This document shows positions 8,084 through 17,819 of a stretch of DNA of 33,657 bases, in pieces. The translations under genes were made by a program, and so were the position numbers. The notes below the pieces were generated by a model, which worked only from the letters and a program-made list of their open reading frames with translations, made no database searches and was not told where the DNA came from. Origin of the DNA: JANNFX01 sp031380225 (GTDB lineage Bacteria; Pseudomonadota; Alphaproteobacteria; Rhizobiales; Hyphomicrobiaceae). The stretch spans positions 1 to 33,657 of the forward strand of contig JANNFX010000024.1 of the NCBI GenBank assembly GCA_031380225.1, in the 5' to 3' direction. Each line of letters starts with the position of its first letter. The stretch's first letter is position 1.

Positions 8084-8248
8084 GGGGAACAACCGACGCA
8101 AAAACGCACCACTGATAGAAATCGGTTCATGCAAGATGCGGCGACTTGGGTAATATTCCGTAAAAATGCCGGGGCCCGGTGCTGGCTGGAGCAGATATTT
8201 TGCTGAACACGAATTGTTTATGATTTCGCAGGATCCCTGGGGGGGTAG

Positions 8249-8989
8249 ATGTATCGAACTCTTAAAGCCGGCAAAATCGTCTCGACAGTCGAGCAACTGT
8301 ACGACCGGATTTCTGAGCGATTTCCTGGATCGGGACTAGCGAATGTTTGCCTAGATCTCCAGCACCTCGGCGAGCAAACTTCAGACCGAATAACCGAAGT
8401 AGCGCGGCCGCATTGGGGCCTCCGGTCGGCAATGATCGCAGTGACGGGATTGAGCGCTGTTACTTTGGCGGCCTTGATTGGGCATGGCATTTCTCTGAAG
8501 GGCACTGACGAGCTTTCCGATGTATTGCAAGGACTTGACGCAGCAATGAACTTGGCTGTGATCCTGGGCGGAGCGGCGTTCTTTGTTTCAACCCTAGAGG
8601 CCCGTTGGAAACGTCAGCGCGCACTTGCAGCGCTTCATGAAATACGCTCGATTATTCACGTCATTGATATGCATCAGTTGACCAAGGACCCCGGTGCGCT
8701 TGGCTCGGCCAAGACGTCATCTTCGCCTGACCGGACTATGTCGGCCTTTGAACTCATGCGCTATCTCGACTACTGTTCCGAAATGCTATCGCTGGCTGCT
8801 AAGCTGGCTGCCCTCTATGCGGAAAAACTCAGCGACCCAGCCATCATCGATACGGTCGGTGATATCGAACGGTTAACGTCGAACCTGTCGAGCAAGATCT
8901 GGCAAAAGATTACGCTCTCTCAGTCATTCGAGGAGCGGGAACCGCCAGCACCAGCGGCACTGCCACGAATCAGCGGCGGCTTGAGCTGA
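8249..8989 (+). CDS. hypothetical two-helix membrane protein
   Basis: A 246-residue protein not recognised as a named family. Two hydrophobic segments (about 60-80 and 98-115) are separated by a short acidic loop. A basic stretch after the second helix (RWKRQRALAALHEIR) and a long, helical C-terminal domain suggest both ends are cytoplasmic and that the C-terminal part may form a coiled helical bundle. The tail is Pro/Ala-rich. The ATG follows a run of G (8239-8245), a plausible ribosome binding site. It is divergent from the DUF2865 gene across about 165 bases that must carry both promoters. Confidence 0.72.
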   Translation: MYRTLKAGKIVSTVEQLYDRISERFPGSGLANVCLDLQHLGEQTSDRITEVARPHWGLRSAMIAVTGLSAVTLAALIGHGISLKGTDELSDVLQGLDAAMNLAVILGGAAFFVSTLEARWKRQRALAALHEIRSIIHVIDMHQLTKDPGALGSAKTSSSPDRTMSAFELMRYLDYCSEMLSLAAKLAALYAEKLSDPAIIDTVGDIERLTSNLSSKIWQKITLSQSFEEREPPAPAALPRISGGLS

Positions 8990-9137
8990 GTTAGACTTCG
9001 CATCCGGGCAACTTAGTCTTCTCAATCTAATTGTCTCAGATTGCTGCACCAATTAAAACGCCATTTAGATTACGACAAACTTATTGCCTGCAATTTGATC
9101 TACATTCATCGGAATTATAAAAGTATTAGGCAGAAAG

Positions 9138-10442
9138 ATGCTCAATCATCGCGGATATATAGAGGGGCCGCTGATGCAATTACATAATCTCACAAAGCGC
9201 TTTATGCGCGATCAGGGTGGCTCGATCGCCATCATATCTGGCGTTGCGTTTATATGCCTGTGCATCGCATCCGCCATCGCGATCGACAGTTCGCGCGCGA
9301 TAAACGTCAATTCGAAGCTCCAGTCCGCACTTGACGCCGCAGCGCTGGCTTCCGCTAAGATCCTCGATGACGAAACCATGAACGATGCCGACGTGCGAGC
9401 CGTTGCGCTGGCGTACTTCAACGCGCATCGCGCTCAGATCACAATGAACAATCTGACGATCGGAACTTTGGCGACAGCAATTGACCGCGGCTCTTCGACT
9501 GTCAGGCTTTCTGTCAGCGCATCGTTGCAGTCTATGTTCGGTAGCCTTGCTGGCATGTCATCGACAATAGCGTTGAATCCCGAATCAGAAACCACGTACA
9601 AAAGCAAAAAAATCGAAATCAGCTTGGTGTTAGACATCACCGGATCAATGAATAGCTCCGGCAAAATTGCAGGCCTCAAAGTTGCAGCCAAAGATTTGGT
9701 TGATGTTTTGTTTGCCACCAACCCAAATCGAGGTGGTATTCGAATTTCGCTCGTACCATATTCCGCTTCGGTCAACGCTGGCAGTTACAAAGCAGCTGTT
9801 ACGGGCGGCGGAGGTTCTGATAATTGCGTCGTCGAACGGCTCGGCGTCAACCAGGCGACAGACGAGGCCGTTGCATCAGGCGGCTACCTTGGAACAAGTA
9901 CATCGGCATTAAATTCTAATTACAGTTGTCCAGTCGCGCCTATTGAGCCGCTGCTTGATCTCGCAGATAACGCTGAAAGAAATGCATTCGAGGACCGGAT
10001 TGATGGATTGAGTCCGAGTGGAGGAACTGCAGGTCACACTGGTTTAGCTTGGGGCTGGTACATGCTTTCAGACCAGTGGGCATCGCTGTGGCCATCTGCG
10101 CGCCGGCCAAAGCCCGCGTCCCCTGATATCGTAAAGGCCATCATTCTAATGACTGATGGCGAATTCAATACCAGCTACGGCAGCACTAATGTCAATTCCG
10201 TTGACCCATTGGCGGCCGAAAGTTCACCAAACCAGGCGCTGGCGCTCTGTGAAGCCATCAAGACCGGAAGTGACGGCATCAAACTCTATACCGTCGGATT
10301 CCAAGCCCCGGTAGCAGCCGAATCGATGCTCAGATCCTGCAGCGGTGACGCCAACTTCTTCGATGCCTCAAGTACCGGCGATTTGATCGCGTCTTTCCGC
10401 GAAATCGCAGAACGGCTGACCAATCTCAGGGTCACAAGCTGA
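9138..10442 (+). CDS. TadG-like protein with von Willebrand factor A domain
   Basis: A 434-residue pilus-assembly-type protein. The N-terminal RFMRDQGGSIAIISGVAF segment with its hydrophobic helix (about 29-50) is the TadE/TadG (Flp pilus) signature, anchoring the protein in the inner membrane. The rest is a periplasmic vWA domain with a MIDAS-type metal site (DITGS at 166-170, preceded by a hydrophobic strand) and a later IILMTDGEFN strand. One cysteine pair lies in the middle loop. Other Tad genes (rcpA/C, tadA-C) are absent from the window, so it is an orphan; such lone TadG-vWA genes are frequent in alphaproteobacteria. A second ATG at 9174 would give a shorter N-terminus. Confidence 0.82.
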   Translation: MLNHRGYIEGPLMQLHNLTKRFMRDQGGSIAIISGVAFICLCIASAIAIDSSRAINVNSKLQSALDAAALASAKILDDETMNDADVRAVALAYFNAHRAQITMNNLTIGTLATAIDRGSSTVRLSVSASLQSMFGSLAGMSSTIALNPESETTYKSKKIEISLVLDITGSMNSSGKIAGLKVAAKDLVDVLFATNPNRGGIRISLVPYSASVNAGSYKAAVTGGGGSDNCVVERLGVNQATDEAVASGGYLGTSTSALNSNYSCPVAPIEPLLDLADNAERNAFEDRIDGLSPSGGTAGHTGLAWGWYMLSDQWASLWPSARRPKPASPDIVKAIILMTDGEFNTSYGSTNVNSVDPLAAESSPNQALALCEAIKTGSDGIKLYTVGFQAPVAAESMLRSCSGDANFFDASSTGDLIASFREIAERLTNLRVTS

Positions 10443-10485
10443 TCAATGGCGTGAAGCCAGGATTTTGACCGCTTTTCGGTGAGCC

Positions 10486-10491
10486 AAAAAA
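10486..10491 (-). terminator. T-run ending the tRNA-Thr transcript
   Basis: Two bases after the encoded CCA of tRNA-Thr the minus strand has six consecutive T residues. The tRNA's own acceptor and T stems probably serve as the upstream hairpin; no separate stem is present. Confidence 0.5.
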
Positions 10492-10496
10492 GATGG

Positions 10497-10568
<72 letters not shown>

Positions 10569-10716
10569 AAGGGGTGATGCGGGGGTCACAAAATCGTCAC
10601 TGAAACGCGACCCCGTTCCAACGCGGCCGGACACTGCCACAAGCCCTCCGCCGGGGCAAGCGCAAGTCCAGCCTAGTCCTTGAACTCTGCCATCATGCGA
10701 CAAGCTGGCAGAAAAC

Positions 10717-13700
10717 CTAAGCTTTCCGGCAGTTTGGCGGCTTGCCTTTCATGCCGTTCGGACAGTCTTTGGCTTTGCCACCTTTCTTTTCATCCTTGAC
10801 CTTGGTGTTGGGGGCGAATGCGTTCGGCTTTTGGTTCGGCTTATCCTTGATTTTCTTTTCGGGCTCGACCTTCAGGGGCAGTGGCTTGCGCACGCCCTGC
10901 TTCTGATTCTTCTGCTTTGTGACATCGGCATCCGGTTTTGATGTCTTGCCTTTGTCCGTGTCTTCCTTCGGTGGCGCCGGCTTGCGAATGTCTTGAAGCT
11001 GCTTTTTCTCCACCTTCGAGTTGTCATCAAGCAACTTCTTCGTTGGCAAGCTGTCTTTGACAACAGGCTTATTCACTTTGGGATCGGTCTTCGGCCGGTC
11101 GGGCTTGGGGTCAAGCTTCTTGACGGGTGTGTCGTCCTCAAGCGGCGGCTTTGACTCCGTCTTCGGTGGCTCGTCCGTCTTATCGGTTTTTGGCTTTCCA
11201 TCCGTCAGTGGTTTTTTTAAGTCGATCATGCTGCACTTCGGATAGACGCCCTCGTAGCCGCTCGGGCACTGCTTGACTTCCGGACGGTCATTGGGCCGAA
11301 GCGTTGGCACGTCCATTGTTTTGCAGTTTGGCGGAGTGCCCACAAAGCCCTTCGGACATGTTCGCCCTTCGGGACGCTCAGGCTGTTTGTCACGCTCCGG
11401 CACGCAAAGACCATCGATGCCGGCATATCCTTCGCGGCAACTGCATGAGCCATCCCGCGCCATGACTTCGTTCGGCCCGCAGCGCTCCGGTTGACGCTGT
11501 TCAACACAGTCGCCATCAACTTCGCGGTAGCCTTGCTTACATTCGCAACGTCCGTTCGCATTCAGATACTGACGAGACGAGCACACCTCACGGACCGGCC
11601 CTTCATGCGGCACGCATTTCTGGCGATCTGGATCGAAGTCCATACTTGGTGGGCAATCGAAGATCTTTTCGCATTGTCCGCTACCGCTGCGCTCGTAGCC
11701 TTCGCTGCAGACGCAGCGGCCACTGGACGTGCGGTACTCATGTGGGCCCGGCTGGCATTGTGGCTGTTCGTGCCGGACGCATTTTCCAAGCCGTTCGTCG
11801 TAGTCCATGCTTGGCGGGCAATCGATGACCTCCTGGCAACGGCCGTTATTATCGCGCTCGTAGCCTTCTTTGCAGATGCAGTTGCCTTTCGAAGTCCGGT
11901 ATTCGCCCGGGCCTGGCTGGCACTTCGGGTCCTCGCGTTCGCCAACACACTCACCGCGGACGCGTTCATAGCCCTCTTTGCAGACGCAGCGGCCATTCGG
12001 CGTTCGATAGCCGTGCGGGCCTGGATCGCACCGGTCATTGTCGTCAGTCGTCGTTGGACGTTCCGGAGTTGAAGGCCGCGGAACGATCGGCAGCGGTTTG
12101 GCGTCATCGTCGTCCTTACCCGTTACACAGCCGCTGCCAGACGAGCCTGGCACATATCCGGACTTACAAACGCATTGCCCAGCAGCGGTGCGGTACTCGT
12201 TCGGGCCTGGTTCACAGGCGGTGTTGCAAACGTGGCGCTCCTGGTCCCAGGTTTGACCGTTCGGGCACGGGCAATTGCCGTTCTGCGGGATAGGATAGCC
12301 GTCTGGGCACTTGTCCGAGACTGGATCGGGCTTTACCGGTGTTGCGTCGGCGATACAGCGCTGTGCACGGTCGCGGGTGCGGCCTTGCTCGCAAACGCAG
12401 GCACCGCTTGCACTGGCGAACTCGCCTTCAACTGGCGACACGCAGGCTGGTTTTTCGAGACACTTCGGCGACGGGATCGCCGCCGTGGCCGTATCGCTAT
12501 CATCGCCAGCCAATCGATTGAAGCGCGTGCCGGCGGGCGGGAATGTCATTGTCGCGCGATTGGGGGCCGAGCACTGGCCATTGTCTGGCACAGTTGCTTT
12601 GACAGCAATTTCGAGCGACGCGCCCTTGGCCAATGTCAGCGGCGGTTGTGAACACTGGGCGGATGACGCTCCGTTTGTGCAGTTCCAGCCTGAGCCGTTT
12701 GCGATAACCGACGTGGCACCCGGAGTGTCATCAACCAGGTTGACCGGGCCCTTGTAGGGGTCTGGCCCCATGTTGGTGATCGTGACCTTGTACGAGCACT
12801 CATAGCCGCCGCCGGCTTTGACGCAATCGCCTGTCGCGGCCTTGGTCGTCTTGAGATTGGTCGGATCGCAAATCACAGTTGTGAGACCAGTGACTGGGTC
12901 GAAGAATTCCAACAACGCTGAATCTGCGGTAGCATTAGCCGTATCATCGGTTGCGTTGAAATTCTGAGGCGCACCCAGGGGCGATGCGATCGTAATTTTG
13001 TTCGGCGTGAAACATGCTGCAGCATCGACATCAACTGCCGGTGTATCGACGACGACGTTGAACGTTTGCGATTGTCCGGGATTGAGCGCGATTGCAGCCG
13101 GCGATGTGCACGTCGATGCCCCAGCAACGCTTGGGGTACAGGCCAGTGCAGGGTCCGTACTGATCAACGAGCCGGTTGGCGAGGTGGTTTCATTGAGCGC
13201 GATGACACTACTAAAGGGCGAAGGGCCATTATTTTTGACTGATATCGCAAAACCGCAGCGGACGAGATTGGCACCGTTCTTGGCACACGGTCCGGCGGTC
13301 TTGCTGATCGCAAGATTCGAGAGCGGCGGCGGATTGCCAACTTTGACCCAAGCACAAGCGCCACTATCCGCTATTGCGCCTGGCGGCGGCGATGCCGGCG
13401 ACGTGATCACGAAACAATTTTGCGCCCAGAAGTTGCCGGGCGGCATGGTCATTGTGACATTGAACGCTTTTGAAGCCCCAGCAGCCAATGACAGCGGCAT
13501 GTTACACTGGATAGGCAGCGCTGCGGGATCTCCGCCTGTGCACCCGAATGATGGACTAACTCCCGTGATGGGTGCAGGCGCTGGCGCAACACCGTTGATC
13601 AGCATGGCGTCGCTCAACAGAACTTGGCCGCTAAACGGCAACGCGCCGTTATTGGTGACGGAAAGTTTGAAACTACAATTGCCACCGGGCGCGCACGAAG

Positions 13701-15765
13701 CTGGACCGGACTTAGAGATCTTCAATCCACCAGGTTGGCCGTCGCCGGTTTTGAAGCAAGATTGCCCGTGATAGGGCGCATCAAGGGTCGCGCAATTGAT
13801 GAAGCCTTCACTGCCTGCTCCGAATCCAGGATCGGTATTGATCATCGCCGTCACGGTTCGCGACTTACCCGGCAGTAATGATTCTGGCGGCAACAAACAC
13901 GTAAATGAGCCTGACGGCACCGGCGAACAAACGAAGTCAGCGCCGTCCGTTGTCCAACTTGTAATCAGCAGTGGCGTGTTTACGCCAGGACCAGACAAAG
14001 TGCTGCCGGCATCAGTGAACACAATCGGCGATTGAGGTTCGATGCCAACGTTCGTGATCGTGATTTCGCACCGCGTCTCGATGCCTATAATCGCCGGTCC
14101 GCAAACTTTATCGATATAGATCCCTGGCTTGGTGCGTTTGGTACCCGGCACATAGGGCGCAACGTTTGGCCGCTTGGTTTCAGCAACTGATCTATCGCAC
14201 TCGGTCAAGATCGCGATTGCACCGATATGGGCGTGAACCTGTGGATCTTCGAACTTCCCGTCTTTGTCGGTGAACCACACGTCGCTTGGCGCTGACAGTT
14301 CAGCTTCGCGCGATTGAGCGAGGTCACCACTCAACACGGCAGCGCCTGATCGGGCAGCTGGTACAGCCGGCTTTTGCAGCATCGATTTGTCGTTGCCCTG
14401 CAGACCGTTCAAAATACTGGGACCGCTCTCGCCAGCGCGCAATTGTTCGCCAGTGGTCCAAAGAGTCTGACGGCATTGGCCGTAGTCGATGTTGCCTTGC
14501 TTGTCGTAGCCATAGTTGAGCGCGACGCCGCCGTTCGTGGCCCGATAGACCGGCGCTAAGCCAATTGCGACGTCATCGCGGTCTGGGCTCCAAGACTTGC
14601 TGGAGGACTCAAATTTATACCGCGACACAACAGAGGTCTGCGGCCGCGCGAATGTCGAATAGTCGTAACTGCCAGTGCTTTCACCACGCTGCGATAGGAA
14701 AAGGATATCTGGTCCATCAAATGCGAGACCGGTGACAGGATTGCCATTCGGCGTCCCTGAGACATCGATATCGAGCCGCGCATCGTCGGCAAAACTGCCG
14801 TCTACATTGAGCCCAACCGACCAGATGCCAGGTCCATCTACGACCGAATAATAGAGGCGGCCGTTTTCGACCGCGACTGCAATGACCCGGCGCTTGGAGT
14901 TGGTGTAACCCCAGGTTTGCGGATCTTCGATATTGAACGCCGGATTGCGGATATCCATGCGCTTGGCGTCGTCGACAACCGCGGCCAATGACACCTTCGT
15001 GCGGCCGGCGATGCCGTGGTCATATATTTCGAGTTCGCGCCCATTTTTGTCGAGGCGGTGGATCATGCCGGATTCTAGATTGGTGGCGTATAGCGACCCG
15101 GACAGCCCATCGAACGCCAAGCCACCAATGCCGGGCCCGGCATTTTCTAGGTCGCTACTGATCACATTCGAAAATAGCGAAATGGCGCCGGTGGCGCCGT
15201 CAATCTTCCAAATTGAACCCGGTCCACCGCCTTGATCTAAGCCGAACTGCCCGGCCATCCATTCGGCCCGTGGCGCGCCGCGGACGAGCCGCTTCGGCGT
15301 GCCGTCAGGGCCTGGCTCGATAATTTGCAGGCCAAACAACGAGGTTGCACCGACGAAAATATTCGGACCAGCAGCGCCGACGGGAGCATCGGTCGTAACC
15401 GCAAAAACGTGCCCAATTTGAGAGGCATAGGCTTCAAAGCGAACCGGCGCTGTGGCGAGCTGGCCGGTTGGCGGTCCACCAAGTTTCGACAAATCGAAGA
15501 CTTGCAGCGTCGGCTTTTTGACATCGATAAAGGTTACATCGAGTGGATGCATGCCTTTGGGCGGGTTCGAAGGCGCCGAGGCGCCCGCGAACGATGTCAC
15601 AGCGGCGTCGCCCTTGCGAATGACGGGCGTTTCCTGTGGTCCGGCGCTGACGCTTCCGGCTGCAGCCACAACGGCCACTGCTGCTGCAGCGAGCCTACTC
15701 CTGAAGCGGGAAACACCGTCGCCAGCGCACCATCGTCTGGCGACTTCAATCAAAGACCGGATCAT
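10717..15765 (-). CDS. giant secreted mosaic protein: propeller-like domain, DUF11 repeats, Cys-rich modules
   Basis: A protein of about 1682 residues. A signal peptide spans residues 1-41 (hydrophobic Ala/Val core, SVSA cleavage site). About 60-530 is a Gly/Asp-rich region with repeated blade-like phrases (GGLAFDGLSGSLYATN, VTGLAFDGPDILFLSQ), suggesting a beta-propeller. About 550-1095 holds four DUF11-like Ig-fold modules, each opening with an I-x-K-x-x-x-x-C phrase and ITNxG or VTNNG. About 1107-1470 holds roughly ten Cys-rich EGF/EB-like modules with the pattern C-x-PGP-x-x-YRT-x-x-GxCxC-x-x-GY. Two CPxGxxGxxPxC motifs follow, then a Lys/Pro-rich tail (about 1512-1665) and a final copy of the same motif. 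The ATG at 15763-15765 is chosen because the signal peptide begins there. Export by Sec and surface or extracellular location are inferred; function is unknown. Confidence 0.85.
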   Translation of the reverse strand: MIRSLIEVARRWCAGDGVSRFRSRLAAAAVAVVAAAGSVSAGPQETPVIRKGDAAVTSFAGASAPSNPPKGMHPLDVTFIDVKKPTLQVFDLSKLGGPPTGQLATAPVRFEAYASQIGHVFAVTTDAPVGAAGPNIFVGATSLFGLQIIEPGPDGTPKRLVRGAPRAEWMAGQFGLDQGGGPGSIWKIDGATGAISLFSNVISSDLENAGPGIGGLAFDGLSGSLYATNLESGMIHRLDKNGRELEIYDHGIAGRTKVSLAAVVDDAKRMDIRNPAFNIEDPQTWGYTNSKRRVIAVAVENGRLYYSVVDGPGIWSVGLNVDGSFADDARLDIDVSGTPNGNPVTGLAFDGPDILFLSQRGESTGSYDYSTFARPQTSVVSRYKFESSSKSWSPDRDDVAIGLAPVYRATNGGVALNYGYDKQGNIDYGQCRQTLWTTGEQLRAGESGPSILNGLQGNDKSMLQKPAVPAARSGAAVLSGDLAQSREAELSAPSDVWFTDKDGKFEDPQVHAHIGAIAILTECDRSVAETKRPNVAPYVPGTKRTKPGIYIDKVCGPAIIGIETRCEITITNVGIEPQSPIVFTDAGSTLSGPGVNTPLLITSWTTDGADFVCSPVPSGSFTCLLPPESLLPGKSRTVTAMINTDPGFGAGSEGFINCATLDAPYHGQSCFKTGDGQPGGLKISKSGPASCAPGGNCSFKLSVTNNGALPFSGQVLLSDAMLINGVAPAPAPITGVSPSFGCTGGDPAALPIQCNMPLSLAAGASKAFNVTMTMPPGNFWAQNCFVITSPASPPPGAIADSGACAWVKVGNPPPLSNLAISKTAGPCAKNGANLVRCGFAISVKNNGPSPFSSVIALNETTSPTGSLISTDPALACTPSVAGASTCTSPAAIALNPGQSQTFNVVVDTPAVDVDAAACFTPNKITIASPLGAPQNFNATDDTANATADSALLEFFDPVTGLTTVICDPTNLKTTKAATGDCVKAGGGYECSYKVTITNMGPDPYKGPVNLVDDTPGATSVIANGSGWNCTNGASSAQCSQPPLTLAKGASLEIAVKATVPDNGQCSAPNRATMTFPPAGTRFNRLAGDDSDTATAAIPSPKCLEKPACVSPVEGEFASASGACVCEQGRTRDRAQRCIADATPVKPDPVSDKCPDGYPIPQNGNCPCPNGQTWDQERHVCNTACEPGPNEYRTAAGQCVCKSGYVPGSSGSGCVTGKDDDDAKPLPIVPRPSTPERPTTTDDNDRCDPGPHGYRTPNGRCVCKEGYERVRGECVGEREDPKCQPGPGEYRTSKGNCICKEGYERDNNGRCQEVIDCPPSMDYDERLGKCVRHEQPQCQPGPHEYRTSSGRCVCSEGYERSGSGQCEKIFDCPPSMDFDPDRQKCVPHEGPVREVCSSRQYLNANGRCECKQGYREVDGDCVEQRQPERCGPNEVMARDGSCSCREGYAGIDGLCVPERDKQPERPEGRTCPKGFVGTPPNCKTMDVPTLRPNDRPEVKQCPSGYEGVYPKCSMIDLKKPLTDGKPKTDKTDEPPKTESKPPLEDDTPVKKLDPKPDRPKTDPKVNKPVVKDSLPTKKLLDDNSKVEKKQLQDIRKPAPPKEDTDKGKTSKPDADVTKQKNQKQGVRKPLPLKVEPEKKIKDKPNQKPNAFAPNTKVKDEKKGGKAKDCPNGMKGKPPNCRKA

Positions 15766-16133
15766 GGCGTGGTCCCGCGTGTTGGAGAATATTCTTGAAT
15801 AGCTGGCAGAGTCGCGACTTGAGAACTCGCGCACTTAAGTCTATCGCCTCGCTGGCACGAACTCTGTTCCTGGCGGAACTGACTGCGGCAAGCGTTTGTG
15901 GGTCATTGGTGCTGGGCACCCTGCAAGGGCCTTGCACCGTTGGCTCGCCCACAATTTGCAACCGCTGTTCAAACCCGGACATTCGAGTTAGCCTCGAAAT
16001 GAAATAAGACCTTCGTATTCAGCACGGGGATATCCGATTGTCATCATAGTTTCTGACCCGGCGATGACGTTCAGCTGAAAGATTTTTTTGAGGCCGCTAG
16101 TTTGAACTGGCTGCAATTGAAAGCCATTGATCG
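15766..16133. other. 368-base region upstream of the giant gene
   Basis: This non-coding stretch separates the divergent giant gene and the small 16134 gene. It contains a perfect palindrome TGCAAGGGCCTTGCA (15922-15936), which could be an operator. A 70-codon plus-strand frame at 15795-16007 has no protein-like features and overlaps the presumed leader, so it is not called. Confidence 0.4.
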
Positions 16134-16346
16134 ATGACAAACGGAGACGAAACTTCAAATCCTTCGCACAGTGCAATCATGAAAGCTGCTCGTGAAGCCC
16201 GATTGGCTCAAGAGCTGCGCGCCAACTTGATGAAGCGAAAGGCGCTCAAACGGTCCCGAACTCCCGTCACGGACGGCGAGACCGAGACCGCCGAAGAGCA
16301 AGACGACACAGTCATCAGCCCGGATCCTGAGCCGTCCACGGCTTAA
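16134..16346 (+). CDS. small charged protein upstream of murA
   Basis: A 70-residue protein with a basic amphipathic helix in its middle (about 16-43: KAAREARLAQELRANLMKRK) and an acidic, Pro/Glu/Asp-rich C-terminal tail. Short proteins with this REARLAxxLRxNLxxRK pattern occur widely in alphaproteobacteria and have no assigned function. It has no cysteines, signal peptide or membrane helix, so it is probably cytoplasmic. It precedes murA by about 175 bases in the same direction. The ribosome binding site before the ATG is weak; an internal ATG at 16179 would start right at the helix. Confidence 0.62.
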   Translation: MTNGDETSNPSHSAIMKAAREARLAQELRANLMKRKALKRSRTPVTDGETETAEEQDDTVISPDPEPSTA

Positions 16347-16520
16347 AATATGGCCTTACCCACTACTTTCCGCGGCGTTCTGGCATGATCGCGGCATCCG
16401 GGAGCCTTGCTCTTTCGGCGCTCGTCCGGCAAATCCTCCAACCAAGGTGGAACACCCATCGTCGTTGCATTGTCCGGCCAGACGCCGGTCCCAGCCCGTC
16501 ACTTGAAATCGAGAGCCTAA

Positions 16521-17810
16521 ATGGATCGCATCAAAGTCACTGGCGGCGCGCCGCTCAAAGGCTCCATCCCGATTTCGGGTGCCAAGAATGCGGCCCTGCC
16601 ACTCATCATCGCCGCTCTTTTGACCGATGACCGGCTGACGCTCAAAAACGTGCCAAATCTCGCTGACGTTAATTTGCTGGTCCGCATTATGCGCAACCAC
16701 GGCGTCGACCTGGCGGTCGATGGCAAGCGCCCTGGCGTTCCCCATCAGGGCGAGACGTTCCATCTGACCGCGCGCGAGATTACCGATACGGTTGCGCCCT
16801 ATGAAATGGTGTCGCGGATGCGCGCCAGCTTTTGGGTATTGGGCCCAATCCTGGCCCGCATGCGGCAAGCAAAGGTATCGCTTCCCGGAGGTTGCGCCAT
16901 CGGCACCCGCCCCGTCGATTGGCATTTGATGGGCCTCAAGGCGCTTGGTGCCGAGATTGATATCGATGCCGGCTACGTCGTCGCCAAGGCACCCAAGGGC
17001 CTACATGGCGCCCGCATCATTTTCCCCAAAGCGTCCGTTGGTGCCACTCATAACGTGTTGCTGGCCGCCGCTTTGGCCAAAGGCGAGACTCTCATTGAGA
17101 ATGCCGCGCGCGAGCCTGAAATCGGTGACGTCGCCCATTGCCTCGTTAAAATGGGCGTTCTAATCGATGGCATCGGCACCTCGACGTTACGCATCCAGGG
17201 CCGCGAGCGGCTCGAGGGCGCCGTTCATACCGTGCTGCCCGACCGGATTGAAACCGGCACCTTCGCTATGCTGGTCGCTGCGACAGGCGGTGATGTCACA
17301 CTGGAAGGCACGCGCTACGAGCTCCTAGACCAAGCCCTGATCGAACTCGAAAAGACCGGCGCTAAGATTACGCCGACCGAAACCGGCATTCGCATTGTCC
17401 GCAATGGTGGCGCCATTGAGCCCGTATCCGTCGAGACCCAGCCGTTCCCGGGCTTTCCGACCGACCTGCAAGCTCAGTTCATGGCGCTCATGACGCGGGC
17501 AAGTGGCACATCTGTCATTCGCGAAACAATTTTCGAGAACCGTTTCATGCATGTGCAGGAGCTGGCTCGCCTCGGCGCCGATATCCATCTGCATGGCGAC
17601 TCGGCGACCATCAAGGGCGTCAAGACTCTGCGCGGCGCGCCGGTGATGGCGACAGATTTGCGCGCGTCGGTCTCGCTCGTTATCGCCGGCATGATGGCCG
17701 AGGGCGAAACCATCATCAACCGCGTCTACCACCTCGACCGCGGCTTCGAGCGGTTGGAAGAGAAGCTGTCGCGCTGCGGCGCCCAAATCGAGCGGATCAG
17801 CGGGCATTGA
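16521..17810 (+). CDS. murA: UDP-N-acetylglucosamine 1-carboxyvinyltransferase
   Basis: MurA transfers enolpyruvate from PEP to UDP-GlcNAc, the first committed step of peptidoglycan synthesis, in the cytoplasm. At 429 residues it is full length. Diagnostic residues are Lys22-Asn23 in SGAKNAALP, the catalytic cysteine Cys125 in PGGCAIGTRPVD (the fosfomycin target, so the enzyme is of the sensitive Cys type rather than the Asp variant), and the C-terminal FPTDLQAQFMALM and ENRFMH motifs. It appears to be a single transcription unit followed by a nested inverted repeat. Confidence 0.97.
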   Translation: MDRIKVTGGAPLKGSIPISGAKNAALPLIIAALLTDDRLTLKNVPNLADVNLLVRIMRNHGVDLAVDGKRPGVPHQGETFHLTAREITDTVAPYEMVSRMRASFWVLGPILARMRQAKVSLPGGCAIGTRPVDWHLMGLKALGAEIDIDAGYVVAKAPKGLHGARIIFPKASVGATHNVLLAAALAKGETLIENAAREPEIGDVAHCLVKMGVLIDGIGTSTLRIQGRERLEGAVHTVLPDRIETGTFAMLVAATGGDVTLEGTRYELLDQALIELEKTGAKITPTETGIRIVRNGGAIEPVSVETQPFPGFPTDLQAQFMALMTRASGTSVIRETIFENRFMHVQELARLGADIHLHGDSATIKGVKTLRGAPVMATDLRASVSLVIAGMMAEGETIINRVYHLDRGFERLEEKLSRCGAQIERISGH

Positions 17811-17819
17811 TTGAGGTCG

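Noticed and set aside
11491..12072. Long plus-strand frame (about 193 codons) opposite the giant gene
   Set aside because: It is the antisense of the repetitive Cys-rich coding region and has a biased, repetitive Ala/Val composition; a shadow of the real gene.
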